Part shown: positions 30,600-43,925 of the stretch, piece by piece
Position numbering within the stretch: the stretch's first letter is position 1
Layout: each line of letters begins with the position of its first letter
NCBI GenBank assembly: GCA_030765065.1
Contig: CM060984.1
Coordinates: 82,299,988-82,363,987 of the forward strand
Length of the DNA stretch: 64,000 bases
Direction of reading: 5' to 3'
From: Deroplatys truncata
Lineage: Eukaryota; Arthropoda; Insecta; Mantodea; Mantidae
Notes under the pieces: generated by a model
Database searches by the model: none
What the model was told of the DNA's origin: nothing
What the model saw: the letters and a program-made list of their open reading frames with translations, nothing else
Translations under genes and position numbers: made by a program

Positions 30600-33545
30600 A
30601 ATCCATGGTGGGAATAAGGTGCCACATATGGCGCTTTTTACGGACCTTTCTGGTGCCCGTTAGCGGAACCAACACTGCGGTCCGTAATTCAGCTTACTTC
30701 ATTATCAACTGATCACGCCTGCTGCTAGCCCCGCTCCACGCTTTCGAAACGTACGCACGCAAACTAAAACATCGAAAGGAGTGCAAGTCTCAAATAAAAT
30801 CACTTGCGTTTTTAATGGTTATCTGAATCTGGAGAGGAAATCATTAAACGCACAGGTTACTATTTAGAACTTGCACTCCTTTCTGTTCTTACTCATCTGC
30901 TAGAATACTGAGATCAGTTTTAATTGTCTTAAACTGACAATGTATTTATAGTCATTTTCAATAAAGGGGGAAAATAGGAAAGGTTGTGGTATCGTATTAT
31001 CTAATATTACTCTTTGAATACAGCAGTTTACCATTCATCAACTTAACCGCTGTTAACCTATATGACAGAAATTGTCATTGATTCGCATTCTCTAATAATA
31101 TACAAATTATAACATAAATGATATCCTGCCATGTACAAAGAATATCAACATTTAGTTATACATAAAACACCACAGAATATTTTAACATGTGTATTGAAAA
31201 ATAACTGAAATACATCAGCAAAACCAAAAACAACTATTCAGTTACATAAACATTTTTTAATAAAGCAGCATCTTATGCAATACAAACTTGAGCAAACTTT
31301 CTTACACTAGCGTCCGTTGATGCATATCTAACAAGCATTACAATTTTAATAGCTGCTTGTACATTCTCCAAATCATAAATATCTTAGCAAATAACTTGTG
31401 ATTAGTTATTGCTCTTTGTTGGGTTTTTATTTGGAATATCTGTTGCAATCTAATCTAGTATCTATTGCCAATGCACTTAAAATAGGCACTAACACCATGG
31501 ATTCTATCTTCTTTTTTTAAGTGAATGAAGTTTAAAAAAGTTTTACAGCTATTTTCTACTAGTCCATTTTAAATATAAAAACTTGTAATATGGAGGCCAT
31601 CAACTCGCTGCTCCATGGTGAACTGAGAAGTCCTCATTTACTCAAACATCTGTCCTAGATAGCACATAGGTAGAAGTGAAGTTGAAAAATCAAAGGTAAA
31701 GGAAGTAAAAATTATTTTTCAGTTTGACTATGGAATTATAATATTCAACAACTTCGTGTATTAATACAGGTTTGAACCAAACAGCTGTGAACGGTAAGAC
31801 AATCTTATGAGCACCATATTAGACATAATTGCTCCTTTTTTCTTTGTACTGTTAAATTCTTAATACTTAAAATACTAATTATTCTGTCTTATTACAGCAG
31901 CAGATTAAAATATTTGATTAATTGCAGCAAATACACTACTGAACCATGAGGGAAAAAAAATTAAACTGCAATACATATGACTTTTGTTTCCTCAGCAAAC
32001 ATGTGTTTCATTGCTATAAAAGCTTTTGCCCCTCCCATGAAGTTGCACTAATTATGACTTTTCACCTCCACTTGAGGTGCACCATCATTCATCATACTTG
32101 CTATACCAACATCGCTTTGCATGGCAGTTAAGAGAACCATTTGCACGACTTCATAGTGAAGAAAATGGTACAACCCGAACTATTAACCAGCTTATGATGC
32201 CTGCTATAATATTGTTAATAACAGGTTGTGTAAACCCTATGGCGTATGAAATGAAGTTAAATATTTCAAACACAAAGTTCAGATAAATCCACAAATTCTA
32301 ATCAGGCTGCCTAGTTGAAATTTGCCAGTAATGTTATATTAGGAAACCCTAACAAACAATATATACATGCTTTTATGTTGCTTTAATGTCATTGTATATG
32401 AAGACAGTGAAAGCAAATCTAGGTTGCAAATGACAATTACAGGGTAGCTGTAATTTAGAAAAGCTATTGTCTTTAAGCTCAAAACTACTTTCATTAAATG
32501 AACTGTTAATGCTGACACATTGCATTCTCTGCAACATGAGGGTGCTATTTCTTAGTGTTAAAAGAATCACAAAGCTAACTGGAATCATTGGTACTATTTT
32601 GTTTATTTAATGGATAACAAACATTTCAGAAAGAGCATTCTGTAGTTATATTCAGCTATTAACAACTAACTCAAAAATTATAACTTTAAAGCTATTAACA
32701 GAGAATCACTAAAGTTTACCAATACACTGAAATAACTGCCTAACACCAACTTTACTTTTTCTGAAAATTCAGAACCAACGTATTTCTAGCAATAGTCCTC
32801 ATTGTTTTAGTTAATTTTTCAACTGATATTGAAATGAAACTCCAAATTATAAGGAATGTTTGATGATATATGGCAATAAATTGCTGTATAGTTGAGATAA
32901 AGCTCCATACTATATTAATAATGTTCCTGGGGATGATCCTGCAACTCAACATACCCAAATTCCCTTGACTCCACGATTTGGATATCTGCCAACATACCTC
33001 TGCTAGCTTGAGATGGTGACTGTCCTAAACAAAAGAAAGGAGAAAAAATCTCATTAATGCTTCAATAATTAAATAATAAGGTTAATAAAAGTGTTTTGAA
33101 GGTGATGGACTTTCCATCTACAATATCCATAACTGTCATTTCATCACCAGTTGCTCCATTAATCAAGAGTTTGAACTAAAATATATCCTATTATTTTTAA
33201 CATATCTTCTGTTCATTCGCAACAATTACTTTGTTGTTTATTCAGCAACACAGAGTAAAACATTCTTTAATTTTGTAAATATGACACAGCATTTTCACTT
33301 ATTTACTGTAAAAACTTGCTTTTTATTTAAATTTTTCTTTTACTTAATCCGAAAACTTAATGGTTTTACAAAGAAATATTTTCTGTGTTAAGATACCATA
33401 AAACTGTTTATAAGTTAAACTAAATATCAAGTAAACCAATGGTAAGAATGTGCAGATTGAAACATTGAAACACCTTATGAAGTATCCAATACCAGATGTT
33501 TTACATCTTTCTTTACTAAGGTTTGGAAATTTAATACTACTTCTG
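30600..33545. repeat. Segmental duplication, half B
   Basis: The partner of half A (11130-17205) in the same orientation, without the hAT insertion. It carries the 70-bp exon at 32955-33024. Otherwise it is AT-rich with no gene that I recognise; the open frames in it are short and have no family features. Confidence 0.8.
32955..33024 (-). CDS. Conserved 70-bp exon, half B (unknown gene)
   Basis: Flanked by acceptor TTTTGTTTAG and donor GTATG, the same length as the half A exon. The frame reads QSPSQASRGMLADIQIVESREF. One alternative frame that is open in A has a stop here, which favours this frame as the coding one. Unknown family. Confidence 0.45.
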
Positions 33546-33781
33546 GAGGTGCTGAACAGGAGAATGAACTGCAGTAGACTATATATAAAAAAATTACAGT
33601 TCTGAAATTCAAAGAATGCAAAAAATGAATTTAATATTTAAATGGGAAGGGAAATCCTTTCAATGCTAGCTTCCTAACAACTGTAAAGCCCAACTAGAAT
33701 GCCAAACAGACTTGTTAACTAATGGTGACTAGATTTGACTTACAAAATGTAATATTACTCATGAGTAGTCAGTTTTTGCAG

Positions 33782-35538
33782 AAGTAGATTAAATTGTGAT
33801 GGAGTGACTATATTTGTTAAAAGCACAATAAAGTTCAGCAGCATAAATATTGCATCTTTTTGTGAAGAAAAGGAATTTGAATGCTGTTCAGTGAAAATAG
33901 GATTTGGTAGGGAGACATATATCATTTTAGCAGTATATGGAGCTCCCACAGGGAACCTCCAAGGATTTATAAATAGATTAGAAAGAACCATTTCATATAT
34001 TTACATTCAAAATGCCAAAATAATGGTTTGTGGAGATTTTAATGTTAACACGCTTAATGACAGTGAAATGAAAACTATACTCACTTTCCTATTACATACA
34101 TTTAACCTGGAATATGTGGTTCATTTTCCCACCAGAACTTACATGAACACGGCAACAGCTATAGACAACATATTTCTAGACTTAGAAAAAATTCCAAATT
34201 ATACCATAATTCCTATTGTAAATGGCATGTCAGATCATGATGCTCAAGTATTGTTGCTGCCTGTCATAACCAGCAAACAGACTGTTAACACAAAAGTAAA
34301 ATTACAACAAGAATAATTAATGATGAGCATATATTTTAAACTATCATTAAAAACGAAAAATGGGCTTCTGTCTATTCCAGCACTCATGTAAATTGATAGA
34401 TTTGATGAATTCCTTAAAACAGTGCTATTAGCATTTGAGGCTATTTTTCCTTTTTGTGACTTACCTAAGGCATTTGAGAGCATAGATCACAACCTCTTGC
34501 TGCAAAAATTAAAAGTTTATGGCTTCAGTGATATCACTATAAAATGGTTCTGATCTTACTTAACGAATAGGATCCAGAAAACCAGAATCAGTAGTTGTGA
34601 TTCAGAACCAGGTATTATTACTAGAGGTGTTCCACAAGGTTCTACACTTGGTTCTTTGTTATTTTTAATATTTATGAATGATCTGCCATACTATCTTAGC
34701 AAAGATTCAATAGCTGTGCATTTTGCAGATGATACCAATGTACTTTTATCTGAAAAGTCACATCAGCAATTAAGAAATCCTGTCAATAAAGTGTTCGAAC
34801 AAGTGGTTTGAAGCTAATAAGCTTTCATTAAACTATGACAAAACCAATTTTATTCAATTTCTAACGAAGCATAAACAAGTGAGTGAATTAACAATCAGGT
34901 ACAACAATTACAGCATAAATAATGTATCTGATAAAAATTTATTGGGCTTCAAATAGATGGAGAGCTCAACTGGTAAATGCTGCCAAAACTCAGCTTGGCC
35001 TACTTTGCCTTAAGAAACTTAAACAAATTTACTCCACCAAAATGCCTTAAGAACAGCATATTTTGCCTACTTTCACTCCCTGTTACGATATGGAATACTG
35101 TTCTGGGGTAATTTGGCACATAGCATGCAAGTATTTATATTACAAAAAAGGCATGCATATTATCTGTGGTGTTGGGTACCGTTATTCCTGTAGACCCTTG
35201 TTCAAAACCCAAAAATTCTTACTCTCACTGGTGAATATGCATATTCTCTCTTGGGCTACATTACAGATAATTATGATAACTTCACAATGAACCTTGCTGT
35301 GCATGACCACAACACAAGGCATGCAGGCGATTTCCATAGACCAGAAAATAGTTTAAAACTGTTCCAAAAAGGATGTTACTGTTCTGCAACAACAACTTAT
35401 AATAACCTTCCATGCCACTTAAAACTATTAGGCAAAACTAATCAATATAACATCTTTAAGAAAGAGCAAAAGTCTTTCTTATATATTCACACCCCATATA
35501 CTATGGAGGATTTTCTTAATATGTTGTGCAAAATATAA
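33782..35538 (+). pseudogene. Non-LTR retrotransposon ORF2 (EN-RT), broken
   Basis: An APE-type endonuclease at 33782-34316 (5' end missing) shows YIILAVYGAPTG, the catalytic IMVCGDFNVNTL and the final SDHDAQVLL. After a deletion, a reverse transcriptase follows with AFESIDHNLLLQKL, RGVPQGSTLGSLLFL and the FADDT active site at 34722-34736. Stops and frameshifts interrupt it, for example a TGA after IKWF. The C-terminal region (35250-35538) has HNTRHAGDFHRPE and YNNLP, typical of Jockey/CR1-like elements. No RNase H is seen. Confidence 0.88.
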
Positions 35539-35815
35539 ATATTCAATTCATAGGACAGATGACATATGATGACTTACTTTTATTTGTTATTGTCCTGCTG
35601 AAATGCATGTTGAGATGTTTACTCTTGGAATGGTGATGCTTTGCAAATTTTCATTTCTTAGATAATGTATGGTGGGGAGAGAGAGATCTTGGTGCTGTGT
35701 ATGTTTATTAGTTATGCTGCATCTTTTATAATTGTATGACGTGTTCAATGTCCCTGAGCGTTTCTCACAGTGGGTCCAAATGAACAAACAAACAAATACA
35801 ATTTTATTTTGAAAA
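35539..35815 (+). mobile_element. 3' UTR of the non-LTR element
   Basis: Follows the ORF2 remnant and ends in AAATGAACAAACAAACAAAT. It is shared with the truncated copy at 26835-27110, confirming it as the element's 3' end. Beyond it, 35816-36220 is unremarkable AT-rich DNA. Confidence 0.75.
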
Positions 35816-36221
35816 TAAATGTATAGGTAATGCTATTCTGGTTATCTTATAGATTTAATTTTGGTTATTCTACGTTATTTATTACATTCATTCATCTTAC
35901 TTATCCGACATGGTTCTAAACAGCTAAAACTGGCCAAGCTTGGACACATACTTAATGGAAGTACGTGTGCTAAGAGATGCTGTTTATGTAAATTTTCTTT
36001 AAATGAATGTGGTACTTGAGCACTTGTATGCGTGAGTGTGATTCAGAGTATTTTTCATTTTATATGCATATATATAATGTGGTGATTATAAAATAATTTT
36101 TTCTGCTCCATTCTGCAAGTCACGTTTACAGACCAAGTATTTTTCTAGAGAGCATGTATGGTCTTATGACCACATGGGCGATTTTGTTATGCAATTAATG
36201 TAATACTAAGTACTTAATAAA

Positions 36222-36359
36222 TACTACTACTACCACTACCACCCAACCCCTAACCCTACCGCTACCGCCACTACTACTACTACTGCTGCTGCTGCTACCA
36301 CTACTACTACCACTCCTACTGCTGCTCCTACCACCACCACCACCACCACCACCACCACT
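36222..36359. repeat. (TAC/CAC)n triplet repeat
   Basis: An impure trinucleotide array of TAC, CAC, TGC and CTA units ending in ten CAC repeats. Open frames through it are meaningless. Confidence 0.95.
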
Positions 36360-36725
36360 TACCAACAGGCCTTTGAAAAAATTAGATCGCTTCCTTCTTG
36401 CTACTTATACGCTCTTATATGCCTTTAAAATCTTGCCAGTTTTACTAAATCAAAACTTTTCTTCTCAGATTTACTCTCGCATCCGTTAAAATACAATCCG
36501 CAGCTTCTTCTTATTATTATTTAAAGACGTCCTGAAGACACTATATCTTCTTTGATGTCTAATTACCCTATCTGTAATAATAGTTGACTATTCCCAAAAA
36601 CTAAAATGGCTAAGTAATCCTAACTTATAGTTTCATTTTGCACATACGGATATGGGTTATGATTTTTTAAATACTTTAATTGGTTAATATTGTATTATTT
36701 TAGTTTTATTGGGACCAGAAAAATC

Positions 36726-37620
36726 TCATTTGTACAATTCTAAACACAATTTATTGTTTTGTTGTTCATTAAAAGAACATCCAAACAAAATGTGTTCTAT
36801 ATTACTAAGATTGCCACATGAGCATTTAGTATTAACAGTTTTACCTAATTTATATTGAAAAATCTGGTGTATAAGCTACTTGTAATCTTATTTTGGAAAT
36901 AACCTTAAGGTCTTCTTTCTTCATGTTGATATTACAGAACCAAGGTTTATCAATATAAAATTACATAGAAGAATTCAGGTTATGAGAATAATTATAACAC
37001 CATTTATTAAGGGTAAAGATTTTTTCATCCTTTAAAGGAAGTGGTTCTGATGAAAAGTCTTCATATCGTGCTGTTTTTGCCATAGAGTCTGCTTTTTCAT
37101 TACCAAAAATATTTTTATGGCCTGGGATCCATATCAATTTGATTATTATTTTATCAAGTTGAGCTTGATAAATCAAAAATTAAATTTCCACTTCTAAGAG
37201 ACTAATATTTTTCTTAATAGAGAAATTTCGGAGTTCCAGCAGAGATGATTTGCTATCTGTGAATATAATATTAAATTTAGATCTGTTTTCTGATGATTTG
37301 AATAACTTTCTTAATGCCAACATTTTGGCAGAATAAATGGACCAATTTAATCAGAATTGATTGATTGATTTAAATGATAATGATATGCAGCTGCTCCCAT
37401 TCCTTCTGATACTTCTTTGGAAACATCTGTGAAGAATAAATTCTGTCTTCTTAGGAAATATGTGAAGAAATTGTAAAAAAAATAATGATTGTGAAATGAC
37501 TCTATATTGGAAAAATTACTGGTATCAATATCCAAATTGTTGAAGAGAATCTTCCAGCCAACACAGTATCGAGGATGGCGAGGAGTAATTGCCAGGTTTG
37601 ATAATTAATTATATTCGATC
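36726..37620 (-). pseudogene. Non-LTR retrotransposon RNase H and C-terminal finger
   Basis: On the minus strand, an RNase H domain: FFTDVSKEVSEGMGAAAY (first Asp, usual FTDGSK), AKMLALRKL with its Glu replaced (usually AE..A), IIFTDSKSSLLEL (Asp), and IWIPGHKNIFGNEKADSMA (His and last Asp). After a short gap comes KCSCGNLSNIEHILFGC, the C-terminal CCHC-like motif, with a stop at 36726. This is the tail of an element from an RNase-H-bearing clade (I, R1 or Jockey-like), different from the one at 33.8 kb. There are frameshifts between blocks. Confidence 0.82.
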
Positions 37621-37799
37621 CAGACATCCAATTGTGATCCAAATTCATTTTCTAATTTCTCCAAATGAATTGAGTTACTAATTTGAGACAACAGAAGCAA
37701 AAGTTTATCTTCAGAACTACTGAATAATTTGGAGAGTAATTTATAATTTGATATACGTTGATAATTTTTAAATCCAATTAGGATTCGTAGCTTTACAAT

Positions 37800-38250
37800 T
37801 TCGTGTCAAATTGAATACACTTATCCAAACTTAGGTTTTCTTTCCGCATCGAACATCGATCTCAAATACTGTACAAACCGATCCACTAATACTATTAAAA
37901 CGACTTTATAGAAGGTAAACTGTTATAACATATCAAATTTTGAACTAAATATCTGCTATTTTTAAAATAATTTAATATTAAACACAGCAATTTAGAATAA
38001 TTGTATTGGCAGCACTGAATATAATATGTACGGGTTTTGCAGTGTCATCTAGCGTCTGCATTTGAAGCGATGGATATATGCAGCGCTCAAAATGTAACTT
38101 TCGAGAGGTCGATGCGGCAACATCCATGTTGCATTAGAAGTTTCTCTGGTAGTACCGCAGCACTCCACTATTTGTGCTACCGCTTCCATGTGCCACTACG
38201 TAGCGCCACCGTATGCACACGTTACGATGGATTATTGCATGGTCACAATT
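37800..38250. repeat. Diverged copy of the 30.2-kb upstream repeat
   Basis: Similar to 30220-30500 (see that entry for shared blocks). It ends in a more GC-rich stretch around 38100-38240. The plus-strand open frame 38037-38294 has no recognisable features. Confidence 0.55.
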
Positions 38251-38754
38251 ATTTAAATTTTGAAACAAGGATAATTTGCTGTTCTGTGATATGACCTGCG
38301 AACTGGTATTAATCCGGGCATAAATGATAATTGTGTAAGCAGTATTTTGACGGCAGCAGGAAGAATGTGTTACCTATTATTCATTTATTTATTTAGCTCT
38401 TTAAACTCATTTTGATACGAAACAGCATGGCTTGAGTTATTTGTTAGCCAATATCTCTTTGTTCAACAATAATGCATTATGACATTTTGCGCAATATAAG
38501 CAGGGGTGCATTCAGGTGAGTGAGTATTTAAAACAATCTAATAATTGCAGAATAATGAAATCATACAGTACCTATCCCGTTTTTTGTTATTCTTTCATAC
38601 GAATCCCATGGCATTTTTAAAAGTGTGTGTTATTTTATTTATTCTCTCGCTGTGTTCATACCAATATTTTAGTTACTCTGTGACTTAATTACTAATTATT
38701 ACATGTTTTTGCATTCCCCTCCTCTCTTTCTTAATATATGTAGTGGTTTTCAAA

Positions 38755-39110
38755 TGGCAAAAGAGAGCACTTAGATGCATAAAAGGTTTAGCTTGCAAGT
38801 GTTTAAAGAATATAAGATAATGGCTTTGCCTTCACTGTACATATAGGTAGCTATCACTGTTCAGTTTTTGTCAATGAAAAGATACAAGACTTAATGAACA
38901 GAATCGGATACATACTTACAGTACCCAACTCAAAAATTATTTCAAAATTCCCTACACAAGGCTGACAAAACTGAATAGCTATAAATATTCTGGATTAAAC
39001 CTTTACAATAAACTTGCTACAAACACAAGATGTTTGGCTATGGCTTCATATAGAACAAAGTTTAAAAACTTTCTGATTAGCTGTGTTATCTGTACTGTAA
39101 GTGAAGCTGA
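38755..39110 (+). pseudogene. Non-LTR reverse transcriptase C-terminal remnant
   Basis: Reads FKWQKRALRCIKGLACKC, matching the conserved QKRA+R.I.G... block after the RT of Jockey/CR1-like elements. Then MALPSLYI in another frame, and GLNLYNKLATNTRCLAM with FKNFLI, which is the end of such ORF2 proteins. It is short, frame-broken and 5'-truncated. An imperfect tandem duplication of about 82 bp follows (39035-39180). The DNA from 38260 to 38750 has nothing recognisable. Confidence 0.65.
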
Positions 39111-39189
39111 AGATATCTGGCTATGACTTCATATAGAACACAATTTAAAAGCTTTCTGATTAGCAGTGTTATTTATGCTGTAAGTGAGC

Positions 39190-39289
39190 ACAAACATCTA
39201 CTTCTAAACTCACTTCACAAGGTAAATTATTCGCTTTTCTTTGGCTAATTTAAGCTACTTCGACGGGCCACAACTACAGCACATTTGCC
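39190..39289 (+). repeat. Fragment of the duplicated promoter-like unit
   Basis: Matches the second half of the 520-bp insertion at 22524-23043: CTACTTCTAAACTCACT, the AAG|GTAAATT donor, CTTTTCTTTGGCTAATTTAA and CTACTTCGACGGGCCACAAC. It shows that the insertion is a dispersed family. The stretch 39290-40920 is AT-rich, and I see no gene in it. Confidence 0.75.
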
Positions 39290-40933
39290 GTGCTGCATAT
39301 ATGTGCATAAGGAAAGTTCCATATGTATCTATTCACCCTAATGTGTTTCAAACATTGATTTCATAAACGTTAAGCTAATAAAAACAAAGTTATCCACCTT
39401 TAATTTGCCTTTAACACATTAGCAAACTTAAAATCAGTCTACAACATTTATTAAAAATTTAATTTTCAGAAAGTTTGAATGTCTTTGCCATAAAATATGA
39501 TACAAATTGCCTTGACATCAGGATCAAAAGGTTATATATTCAACAGAAATCTTCCCAGTGAGCGTTTAATTCATTTACAATCTGAATATAGTTTTAAACA
39601 AGGAGACAAAACATCCAAGTCAAAGTTTAGGTTTCTCATTCAGTATTCAATTAGCTCCATGAAATGAATTTGGGAGAACATCTATAGATCGTAGCAAAAG
39701 AATGAAGTTCTTGACTCATGTCAAGCCGTATTGCTTGCGTTTGTTTTTAAGTTACAAGTAATTGTTGTTGGCTTCTTAACATACACAAACCTGGTTACTG
39801 CAAGCACCTCTATGTCTGCAAGTGACTATGAAAATGGCAGCCACTAATTCTGCAGAATTGCAAATGCAGTAGATTGTGATCGTCAATGCCCCTCCAAGTG
39901 TGTTCTATACTGACCACCAACCTAACTTGCAAACCAGCCCCATTTATTAATATCCTTAATACCTGCAACTGAGTAATTTAAAGTATATGCATTTGGATGT
40001 ATCACCCAGGATGTCACTGCTAGCTGTCTAAAATCTATGAGATTCAAATACAGAACCATCTCAATGTAATTGTTGGTTAAGTTTTAGAAATCGACTTGTT
40101 AACATTCAGTATTGTATTAATATTTAAATATAATTTTGTAAAGCAGTGTTTCTAAGTACAGTTTAAAAGTAACCAGACGGTATTAGGATCAAAAAGGCAG
40201 ATATTCATAATAGTGCAACTAATTATTGAGAGATCTAAAATGCATTTTTCCACTGGTTAGCTTTGTTTTCAAATCTGAAAATTACTATTTTAATTTGTGA
40301 CATTCGTGACATAAGCATGAATTAATTTTTTCTATAACTAAATAACTCCAGATGAGAAACTTAAATGGTAGGTAATACACTTTAGCACTGCATTCATGTA
40401 AGTAAGGTTTGAAAGCAATTCTCTATATTTTGTGACAGAGGTAGCAGAAAATAAGGTCAAGTAAAGAGTCATAACCACAAAAAGTAAATACAAATAATCT
40501 TAAACTTTTCAGGCTTTTCTTTCAGGAAGAGGCATACTAACCTGAAGTTTAAACTGTAATGAAAACATTTTATGAAGATATGAATAAATCATTATATAAC
40601 ATTTATAACAGGTTATTTGTGACAGGTGAACAATGGTCATTATTTGTATCTGTATACGGTCAGTGTTGATTATGACTAGAGCTCGGCATTTGCCTACTTT
40701 CTTTATTTAGAATCCTGGGTTTTGTATATATAGATATGTTTCATGCCTATAACTGCATAATTTCATAGAGTGGGCCATTTCATTGCTTAAGGGCCTATTA
40801 TGGCTTTCATTTTGTAATGAGAACTTTTAATGTTTTTGCTTATCACAATTGTATTAACGGTGGTTATTTATTAATATTATTTATAAATGTGATTTTAACC
40901 TTAGTATTTCAACTAATATTTCATGCTCTGAGC

Positions 40934-41230
40934 ATGTCGTCCTCCGTGATGTAGTAGTTGCCATGTTAGCCTCTAGTTCCCGAGATCACAGGTTCAAACC
41001 CGGTGGAGGGTGATGGATTGTTTTTGGGCGTAAAAGTCCTTAGAATGCCTTCCTTCGGAAGGGAAGTAAAGCCGGTGGTCCTATGTCATAGATTTACAGC
41101 ACGTAAAAGAACCTCAAGCGTGATAAGGAAGCCTCTGAGCAAAATTGCTGGTCTTTTAGCCCAATATAGAATGGGACGCTAAGGACCACAGCAATTAAAG
41201 AGCGTCCGTAAATAAAACTCGATTTAATTT
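40934..41230 (+). mobile_element. Full-length tRNA-derived SINE
   Basis: 297 bp flanked by an 11-bp target duplication, ATGCTCTGAGC, at 40923-40933 and 41231-41241. The head has an A-box-like GTGATGTAGTAGTTGCC and a B box GGTTCAAACCC. The body contains CTTCGGAAGGGAAGTAAAGC and CACGTAAAAGAACCTCAAGC, and the tail is AATAAAACTCGATTTAATTT. Other copies are at 55670 and 60609. The stretch 41242-41940 holds nothing else recognisable. Confidence 0.88.
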
Positions 41231-41954
41231 ATGCTCTGAGCCGAGGCAATACGCCATTGTTGACAACATGCCTAAGGATGTTTGTGATACTGGCATTTGT
41301 GTTCTAAAGTGAGCACTTACATTGTTTCATATAATAATAAAGTAGTGGCTACTTAACACAATAAAGTGTTTGATAAATGATCAACTACAAAAAATTGATG
41401 GTTTATGACTGGAAAATTGCTCATTTTAATATTAACTTAACGCTTTGTTCATCAATACAATGGCTTTATTGGACAAGAACACCGGGGCAAAAACACTGTA
41501 CTGACCTAAAAAGACTAGTTATTTTTATTGCAAATGCAACAATATCTTGTTTAACAATAATACATAACAGACATAATAAATTATAATTACAAACCATTAT
41601 GGGAATTAAAACGTATTCAAGAGAAAAATTATTTAAGAACTGGTAGTAGAGTAAAAATGACATAGTAACTGAAGAGTGAAAATTTAAAGCAGTAATGCTT
41701 ACAGTTTGCACTCCATTAAGAGAATAGTGGAATCTAGTAAATTTAATATTCAGGCTATTGTGATTTGATATGTCTATCAAAATGTGATTTTAAGTAGTAA
41801 ATGAATGAATGATCGTGCCTACTTCAATGCTTACCATTACTAATATTGCTTGTATTAGTGCCTATTTTGAACTTATTGTAGTGTCTATTTGCCTGCCTAT
41901 TTTAAGCATTTTAGCACCCATTGCGCTGAGCTCTAATTATGACAAAATTTGCTG

Positions 41955-42222
41955 ACTGCCTCTGTGGTTGAGTGGTCATCATTCTGGCTTCTCAATCTTC
42001 AATTCTCAACTGGGACGGGAAAGTTTTTGTGTAATTAGAATCTTACCCTATCCTCTGCAGAGTCTGGAAGTATGTATGTGGGAGTGGATGTAAGTGTGTT
42101 TCAAGTTTAAAGACCAACATTAAAGAACCTACAGTCAACAAACTGTTTCTCAAATCAACCCCAATGTGACCATAGAAGTTAAAGTGGGCTATACAAATGA
42201 AACAAACAGACAAACAAAATCA
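41955..42222 (+). mobile_element. tRNA-like SINE, second family
   Basis: The head CTGCCTCTGTGGTTGAGTGG has a tRNA-like A box. CAATTCTCAACTGGG is a decayed B box. The body has AAAGAACCTACAGTC, and the tail is GAAACAAACAGACAAACAAA. The 3' tail style resembles that of the LINE at 33.8-35.8 kb, possibly its mobilising partner. Confidence 0.55.
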
Positions 42223-42308
42223 TCAGAGTATTCACAAATTGTTATTGAGGCAGCTAAATGAAATATGATAAAGAGCACCTTACAACAGCTGATTAGCAAA
42301 TTAATTAC

Positions 42309-43157
42309 AAAAATCTGATGTGTTACACTCACCTGACTTTCTCTACTCTTGTACAAACTATTTATACAAACGCTTATTCTCCATCTACTTCAAGTTAATC
42401 GAGATAAACATTTGCAGAGTCTATCTTATTGCTAATTTTCTTGTAGATGTAAGGGGAATATATATTTACAAGTGCAATTTGGAAATACAGTAGCCTTTAA
42501 GCACATACATATCTCTTAATAGCTGGTTGCTAGGTGCAGCACCATTCCCTTTCCCACAGATTAATACTCTTTGCATATCCAAGACAAAAACATGAATAAT
42601 GAATTCCCATTTGAGAAAATAAGTATTGAAAAATTTAAGGGAATAACAAGCAATATCTCGAAAATGGTTCACTCAACAAAAAAAAATGTATATGACATAA
42701 ATTGTGTATTTTAATGTGATCTACATTTTTTGTGAGGTAAAATTTTGTCTATCTCTTATGGTTTACCAGTTATGGAAAAGTCGTTCACAATGAAGAATAC
42801 TTTTGGAGGCATTCCCAGGAAATTCAAGATATACATTTTATTTGTCATAAAAATATCTTAAACATATGATATTTTAATCAAAATCGTTAGAGCCATTTTT
42901 GAGAAAATTAAAATTGTTGCATCCTTGGAAGATACTGAACCTAAATACCAAGTTTGGTGTTTATCCGACTGTTCGTTTCTGAGTTATGCTGTTCACAGAC
43001 AGACACACACACGGGCATGTTTCCAAAAATGCTTTTTTTTGATTCAGGGGGTCTCAAAACATGTATTTCTGGTGAAATCTCGGTATCAAATTTTTGGGTG
43101 GAATACAATACTTCCCCTACTTACTATAAGTAGTAGAGAAACTAAAAATTATAATAG
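42309..43157 (-). mobile_element. Long-TIR microsatellite element, reverse copy
   Basis: The reverse orientation of the family defined at 52024-52999. It ends near 43157 at the outer TIR (AATACTTCCCCTACTTACTA then AAGTAGTAGAGAAA). It carries a short (AC)n at 43000-43013, at the position of the GT array of the other copies. The opposite end, near 42309-42345, matches an internal part (ACACTCACCTGACTTTCTCT), so the right TIR is missing. Open frames in it, including 42925-43227, are not genes. Confidence 0.75.
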
Positions 43158-43834
43158 CCGACCTCTATATTGTGGGAGTACCATTCTGTCTTGCATACAA
43201 AAAATATTGAGTTCAAATCTTTGTTAGGTTTGTTTGTTAACAACGCTGTCAATTGCCAGGATCAGTGCCACCGATGTGCCGGAATTTCATCCTGCAGGAG
43301 TTCAGGTCAAATGACAGGTAATCCTAAGCTCAATGGACCCCTTGCTCATTTAAGCATAATTTCGCCTGCTTCAATCATTCATTGTCCAATATATGATCTA
43401 CCCGATCAAAGAATGTTAAACTCATCAAAAAGGTTATAATGGCCAAAAGAATTGGCACATCCATAGAAGGGGATACAGTTATACAGTTTTCACAATAGGT
43501 TCTCTAATGAAACATAGAGCTTGTTTTTACTTTATATTATTTTGGTAGTATGCCGTTATAAAAGCTTCCATTCCTTAACAGTAACAACCATAATATGAAT
43601 TTGATTTGCCTGTGCATTTTAAAATTGGCCCATGGATTTACTCTGCTGTGAAATTAGCCAAAGATGGCATTTAAAATGAATGTTAAATCATTAAATAACT
43701 GAGAATTGCTTAATTATATTCCTTTCTAAGCATTTTAATATCAATATAAGACTATTCACCTTAATTTTTTGTTATTTTTATATACATAATCTGTTTATAG
43801 CAAAATATTTGTCTTTTGTTTCTTTATGTTTCAG

Positions 43835-43925
43835 CACAGTGGATTTGTGTAAACAACAATCAGATGGGAAAATGGTGGTGGTGAAGAAAATTTCAGTTCC
43901 ACAAATCTCAGGAGAAGAATTGAAG
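43835..43925 (+). CDS. NEK8: NEK8-like kinase exon (N-lobe, beta-3)
   Basis: Encodes TVDLCKQQSDGKMVVVKKIS followed by VPQISGEELK. This is the beta-2/beta-3 part of a NIMA-related kinase; the Lys in VVVKKI is the ATP-anchoring residue. The acceptor TTTATGTTTCAG precedes it and the donor AAG|GTGATC follows. The exon enters in phase 1 and leaves in phase 0. The glycine-rich loop must lie on an upstream exon not found in the window. NEK8 acts at the cilium base in animals. Orthology to NEK8 rather than NEK9 is inferred from the fit of the next exon. Confidence 0.8.

Noticed and set aside
42925-43439. Plus-strand open frames with Cys-rich look
   Set aside because: The first lies wholly within a long-TIR element; the second has no splice context or recognisable motif.
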